Source: Candidatus Scatomorpha stercorigallinarum
Lineage (GTDB): Bacteria; Bacillota_A; Clostridia; Oscillospirales; Oscillospiraceae
Reading direction: 5' to 3'
NCBI GenBank assembly: GCA_018713375.1
Contig: DVOV01000209.1
Location: 1 to 15,675, forward strand
DNA: 15,675 nucleotides
The notes under the pieces are model-generated. The model was not told the DNA's origin and searched no databases. It was given only the letters and a program-made list of their open reading frames with translations. The first letter of the stretch is position 1, and the number at the start of each line of letters is the position of its first letter. Shown in pieces: positions 13,114-15,675 of this stretch. The position numbers and the translations under genes were made by a program.

Positions 13114-13986
13114 ATGCTGATAGACACTTCGGCCCTGACCGCCCCGCCGGAGGACTTCGCCGCGCTCAGTATCGAGCCGGAGGGCCTCTCGCCGCTGGGG
13201 CACAGGGTCTTTTTCATCTCTTCATTAAAATATCACGGCGAGGAGGAGGCCGGGGCCTTCGCCCGCTATGTCAAGTGCGGCGAGCCGCAGCACGTCAGCC
13301 CCCGCCGCGCTCGGGCGCGCGACTCCGAGGACGAGCTGCTGCCGGCGGAGGAGGCGTACCGCCAGCTCATGGATCTTGCCGCCGGGGCCGTGCTGGTCGT
13401 GCACGGCGCGGAGAGCCTGCGCTTCCTGCGAGAGGAGCTCTCCGGCGGGCGCCCTCTCCCCTGCCCGGTGGCTGACCTGGAGCCGCTCGCCCGCCAGCGT
13501 CTGCCGCACCTCGCCTCGCACGGCCTGCCCGAGCTGAGCCGCTATTTCAGCGCCGGCGAACAGCGCACGGGCGCGAGGCTGCCCAACGCGCGGGCCATCG
13601 CCGTGGCTTTCAGCCGCTGCTGCCGCCTGGACCCGCAACCGCGGCCCTACCGCTCCTGGCTGCCGAGCGTCCCGCCCTGCCCGCCGCGCCCGGGGGTCTA
13701 CGGCTCCGTCCGTGTGCAGAGCCCGGACCTCGGCCACCCGCTCTTCGCCCGCGGCGTCGTATTCGCCGGCAAGCTTGCAACGCCGCGCTCAGAGCTCGCC
13801 CGCCTGGCAGCCGCCTGCGGCGCGGCCGTACATACGCGCGTCTCCCCGCTGGTTGACATCGTCGTGGCCGGCGCGGGCAGCGACAAGGCCCTTGCCGCCG
13901 CGCGGGAGCTCAACGCCGCCGGCCGCACGCACATCGAGGTGCTCGGCGAGGCGGAATTCCTGCTCCTGGCGCGCGGCGGCGATTGA
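13114..13986 (+). CDS. Degenerate DnaQ-like exonuclease fold fused to a BRCT domain
   Basis: 290 residues. Residues 14-170 follow the layout of DEDDh exonucleases (DnaQ/RNase T family): LSIEPEGLSPLGHRVFFISSLKY for motif I, AAGAVLVVHGAESLRFLREEL for motif II and RLPHLASHGLPELSRYFS leading to LPNARAIAVAF for motif III. The catalytic residues are mostly lost. The first Asp is Ser19 (Glu21 stays), the motif II Asp is absent, the last Asp is Asn and no His precedes it. Residues about 210-290 look like a BRCT domain (LFARGVVFAGKLATPRSELARLAAACGA, VDIVVAG, then a Lys-containing helix). A non-catalytic binding role is inferred. The domain call rests on pattern reading, not on a search. The gene ends at a strong terminator. 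Confidence 0.75.
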   Translation: MLIDTSALTAPPEDFAALSIEPEGLSPLGHRVFFISSLKYHGEEEAGAFARYVKCGEPQHVSPRRARARDSEDELLPAEEAYRQLMDLAAGAVLVVHGAESLRFLREELSGGRPLPCPVADLEPLARQRLPHLASHGLPELSRYFSAGEQRTGARLPNARAIAVAFSRCCRLDPQPRPYRSWLPSVPPCPPRPGVYGSVRVQSPDLGHPLFARGVVFAGKLATPRSELARLAAACGAAVHTRVSPLVDIVVAGAGSDKALAAARELNAAGRTHIEVLGEAEFLLLARGGD

Positions 13987-13999
13987 CAGGCTTTTTCTC

Positions 14000-14041
14000 C
14001 CCCGCAGCGGGCCGCAGCCGGCGCCCGCTGCGGGGCTTTTT
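14000..14041 (+). terminator. Rho-independent terminator after the TM2/BRCT gene pair
   Basis: A perfect 13-bp stem, CCCCGCAGCGGGC (14000-14012) with GCCCGCTGCGGGG (14023-14035), closes a 10-base loop. CTTTTT follows at 14036-14041. It begins 13 bases after the stop codon. Confidence 0.95.
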
Positions 14042-14072
14042 GCCCCCGGCGGCGGATATGGACATTTGGCGC

Positions 14073-14101
14073 TTGTTTTTCCCCACTTTTGATGGTATAA
14101 T
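14073..14101 (+). promoter_or_regulatory. Predicted promoter of the D,D-carboxypeptidase gene
   Basis: TTGTTT (14073-14078), a 17-base spacer and a perfect TATAAT (14096-14101). It follows the terminator and precedes the next start codon by about 55 bases. The -35 is weak, so expression may be moderate. Confidence 0.7.
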
Positions 14102-14155
14102 TTCATGATGTCCAAGCGCTTTCCCCACATTGCCGCAGGAAAGGAGGCGATGCGC

Positions 14156-14944
14156 ATGAGGACCCGCAACGTGCTCACATCCTTCGCTTTCATCATGCTC
14201 ACCCTGTTCCTCATACTCATCATCGCTTCCCGCACCTCCGAGGCCGGGGGCATCAACCTCTCCGGGAATGCCGGCACCGGGCCGGACAACCTCGTCGGCG
14301 ATATCAGCATCCCCGGCGTCACGCAGACGCCGGAGCCCACCGTGCGGCCCACGGTGTACAAGCCGGACGTGGACATAACGAGCTGGGAGTTCATCCTCGC
14401 CAACAGCGAGCACAGCATCGGCTCCTACGCCCCGCCGCAGACCGGCAGCATCGAGGGCACGGCCCAGTATTTCGACGTGCGCGCGATGGACGCGCTGCTC
14501 GCCTTCATCCAGGGCGCGCGGGACGCCGGCTTCACCCCCTACATCATGACGGCCTACATAAACTACTCCTCCCAGGAGTACATCTTCAACGGCCGCGCCA
14601 GCCAGATCGCCTGGGGCGGGACGTACACATATGAGGAGGCCGTGGAGATCGCCAAAACGGTCGTCTTTTACCCCGGCACCAGCGACCATCAGACCGGCCT
14701 CGCCGTCGACATCGCGGACCGCTACTACAACTCCCTCAGCAGCGCCAACATCGACCAGGACCTGCTCGACTGGCTGACGGAGCACTGCGCGGAGTACGGC
14801 TTTATCCTGCGCTACCCCGCGCTCAAGGAGAGCGTCACCGGCTGGAACGAGCCCTACCATTTCCGCTATGTGGGCACCACCGCAGCAGAATATATAATGG
14901 AGCGCGGCCTCTGCCTGGAGGAATTCATCGAGCTCTACGAGTAA
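14156..14944 (+). CDS. Membrane-anchored VanY-type D-alanyl-D-alanine carboxypeptidase (M15B)
   Basis: About 262 residues. An N-terminal membrane anchor (about residues 5-25, VLTSFAFIMLTLFLILIIA) is followed by a low-complexity Gly/Pro/Thr linker and a VanY (peptidase M15B) domain. Zinc and catalytic residues fit the family: GTSDHQTGLAVDI supplies His178 and Asp185, and WNEPYHFRYVG supplies Glu232 and His235. Such enzymes remove the terminal D-Ala from peptidoglycan stem peptides outside the membrane. I start it at ATG 14156: AAAGGAGG lies eight bases upstream, while the ATG at 14150 is too close to it. Residues aligning with the usual SGYRS region read MTAYINYSS, somewhat unlike the family. 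There is no van cluster nearby, so a cell-wall maintenance role is more likely than glycopeptide resistance. Confidence 0.9.
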   Translation: MRTRNVLTSFAFIMLTLFLILIIASRTSEAGGINLSGNAGTGPDNLVGDISIPGVTQTPEPTVRPTVYKPDVDITSWEFILANSEHSIGSYAPPQTGSIEGTAQYFDVRAMDALLAFIQGARDAGFTPYIMTAYINYSSQEYIFNGRASQIAWGGTYTYEEAVEIAKTVVFYPGTSDHQTGLAVDIADRYYNSLSSANIDQDLLDWLTEHCAEYGFILRYPALKESVTGWNEPYHFRYVGTTAAEYIMERGLCLEEFIELYE

Positions 14945-14951
14945 AAAATTC

Positions 14952-14980
14952 TTGACTATTCTTGTGCAATATGCTAAAAT
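14952..14980 (+). promoter_or_regulatory. Predicted promoter of the str operon (rpsL)
   Basis: TTGACT (14952-14957), a 17-base spacer and TAAAAT (14975-14980), starting 8 bases after the carboxypeptidase stop. Transcription would begin near 14987, giving an rpsL leader of about 90 bases. No terminator is visible between the carboxypeptidase stop and this promoter, so some read-through is possible. Confidence 0.85.
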
Positions 14981-15016
14981 TCAAATTCGCGTGGTATAGC
15001 CGCGCCTAGTTTCGGT

Positions 15017-15049
15017 TTTTCACCCGTTTTTTACAAAAGCGGTTGAAAA
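15017..15049 (+). promoter_or_regulatory. Long hairpin in the rpsL 5' leader
   Basis: The arms TTTTCACCCGTTTTT (15017-15031) and AAAAGCGGTTGAAAA (15035-15049) pair at 14 of 15 positions (one G-T, one C-T mismatch) around the 3-base loop TAC. The hairpin ends about 15 bases before the GGAAAGGAGG ribosome-binding site of rpsL. It may be a leader control element. There is no T-tract directly after it, so a plain terminator is unlikely. Confidence 0.55.
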
Positions 15050-15078
15050 TACACAGTTTTGAGGAAAGGAGGAAAACC

Positions 15079-15501
15079 ATGCCGACATTCAACCAGCTCG
15101 TAAGGAAGGGCCGCGAACAGGCCACTTACAAGTCCGCTTCCCCGGCCATGCAGAAGGGCCTCAACACCCTGAAGAACTGCGAGACCAACCTCTCCAGCCC
15201 CCAGAAGCGCGGCGTCTGCACCGCGGTGCGTACCTCGACCCCCAAAAAGCCGAACTCCGCCCTGCGTAAGATCGCCCGTGTGCGTCTGACCAACGGCTAC
15301 GAGGTCACGGCCTACATCCCGGGCGTGGGGCACAACCTGCAGGAGCACAGCGTCGTGATGATCCGCGGCGGCCGTGTCACGGACCTCCCCGGCGTGCGCT
15401 ACCACATCATCCGCGGTACGCTCGACACCCAGGGCGTTTCCGGCCGTATGCAGGCGCGCAGCAAGTACGGCGCCAAGCGTCCGAAGGCGGGCAAGAAGTA
15501 A
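15079..15501 (+). CDS. rpsL: 30S ribosomal protein S12
   Basis: 140 residues, complete S12 of the Firmicutes form with the N-terminal insertion (about residues 14-40) absent from E. coli S12. S12 sits at the decoding centre of the 30S subunit. Marks are [32 protein letters not shown] (Lys56/Lys57, matching E. coli Lys43 and its neighbour), [10 protein letters not shown] and DLPGVRYH, with the basic end [15 protein letters not shown]. The ATG at 15079 has AAAGGAGG upstream; an earlier in-frame ATG at 15043 lies in the leader hairpin and is rejected. The residue matching E. coli Lys88 is Thr101 ([10 protein letters not shown], codon ACG at 15379-15381), a site where changes give streptomycin resistance in other bacteria. 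Confidence 0.98.
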   Translation: MPTFNQLVRKGREQATYKSASPAMQKGLNTLKNCETNLSSPQKRGVCTAVRTSTPKKPNSALRKIARVRLTNGYEVTAYIPGVGHNLQEHSVVMIRGGRVTDLPGVRYHIIRGTLDTQGVSGRMQARSKYGAKRPKAGKK

Positions 15502-15566
15502 GAAAAAGGCAGACATGCCCTGTTTGATAGATATTTACGTATCGTATCGACCGGGGCGCAGACGGA

Positions 15567-15588
15567 CGTCCGCCCGACCTGGCGGACG
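15567..15588 (+). promoter_or_regulatory. Stem-loop in the rpsL-rpsG intercistronic region
   Basis: CGTCCGCC (15567-15574) and GGCGGACG (15581-15588) form a perfect 8-bp stem with the loop CGACCT. The 132-base gap is long for the str operon. In E. coli the gap between these two genes holds the S7 autoregulatory site, so the same role is possible here; the sequence alone does not show it. No T-tract follows directly. Confidence 0.45.
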
Positions 15589-15633
15589 CTCGAGTACCGA
15601 TGAAGTCATTTTTTAATGAAGGAGGGAAGTATA

Positions 15634-15675
15634 GTGCCCAGAAGAGGTAACGTTCCCAAGAGAGAGATCCTGCCT
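15634..15675 (+). CDS. rpsG: 30S ribosomal protein S7, N-terminal fragment (cut by window edge)
   Basis: The first 14 codons read (V/M)PRRGNVPKREILP, the usual S7 start. The start codon is GTG at 15634 with GAAGGAGGGAAG upstream (about 15618-15627). Only the N-terminus is inside the window. The position straight after rpsL is the standard str operon order. S7 is a primary 16S rRNA-binding protein of the 30S head. Confidence 0.95.
   Translation, partial: MPRRGNVPKREILP

Noticed and set aside
13225..13737. Minus-strand open frame opposite the exonuclease/BRCT gene
   Set aside because: Low-complexity Ala/Arg/Gly protein with no ribosome-binding site; the plus-strand gene has a promoter, an operon partner and a terminator.
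14156..14944. Vancomycin-resistance VanY of a van cluster
   Set aside because: No VanR/S/H/A/X-like genes are nearby, and it sits between housekeeping genes with its own promoter; a cell-wall role is more likely.
1..15675. CRISPR array, insertion sequence, integrase or attachment site
   Set aside because: No regularly spaced direct repeats, transposase or integrase motifs, or duplicated tRNA 3' ends were seen; the tRNA cluster is not followed by foreign genes.

Overview
The window looks like chromosome from a high-GC, anaerobic Firmicute (class Clostridia, perhaps near the Oscillospiraceae). The grounds are very GC-rich codon use, strong AGGAGG ribosome-binding sites, near-consensus sigma-A promoters with 17-base spacers, a 140-residue ribosomal protein S12 of the Firmicutes type with an N-terminal insertion, and a membrane-bound [NiFe] hydrogenase. 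The species itself cannot be read from the sequence.

Left three quarters (about 1-12107, all minus strand): one long gene train reads from a TTGACA-17-TATTAT promoter at about 12.1 kb toward the left edge. The order of transcription is hypF-hypC-hypD-hypE (cofactor assembly), a NuoC-like subunit, the NiFe large subunit, hypA, then the Mrp-type membrane module mrpE-mrpF-mrpG-DUF4040-(MbhE-like)-mrpB-mrpC-mrpD, then a NuoH-like membrane anchor. Most Mrp genes overlap by exactly 4 bases (ATGA). The set matches the subunits of archaeal Mbh (group 4 [NiFe] hydrogenase: MbhA-H, K, L, M) in a different gene order. The MbhI-like part appears fused to the end of MrpD. The small subunit (MbhJ) and the ferredoxin-like subunit (MbhN) are not in the window and should lie past the left edge. 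The inferred role is to pass electrons, probably from reduced ferredoxin, to protons, making H2 and moving Na+ or H+ across the membrane. HypF, C, D, E and A build and insert the NiFe(CN)2CO site. hypB and a large-subunit endopeptidase are absent, and the large subunit ends right after its last metal-binding motif, so no endopeptidase should be needed.

Middle (12.04-12.55 kb): a divergent intergenic region with a 16-base perfect palindrome in the hyp leader and an unexplained terminator-like hairpin on the plus strand. It is followed by a plus-strand tRNA operon, Met(CAT)-Glu(TTC)-Val(CAC), with its own consensus promoter and a rho-independent terminator.

Right (12.55-15.68 kb, plus strand): a promoter and two genes, a double zinc-ribbon/TM2 membrane protein and a fusion of a degenerate DnaQ-like exonuclease fold with a BRCT domain, closed by a strong terminator. 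Then come a membrane-anchored VanY-type D,D-carboxypeptidase with its own promoter and the start of the str operon (rpsL complete, rpsG cut by the window edge). S12 carries Thr in place of the lysine whose loss gives streptomycin resistance elsewhere. There is no CRISPR array, insertion sequence, phage gene or other clear mobile element. No stretch over 300 bases lacks a gene.
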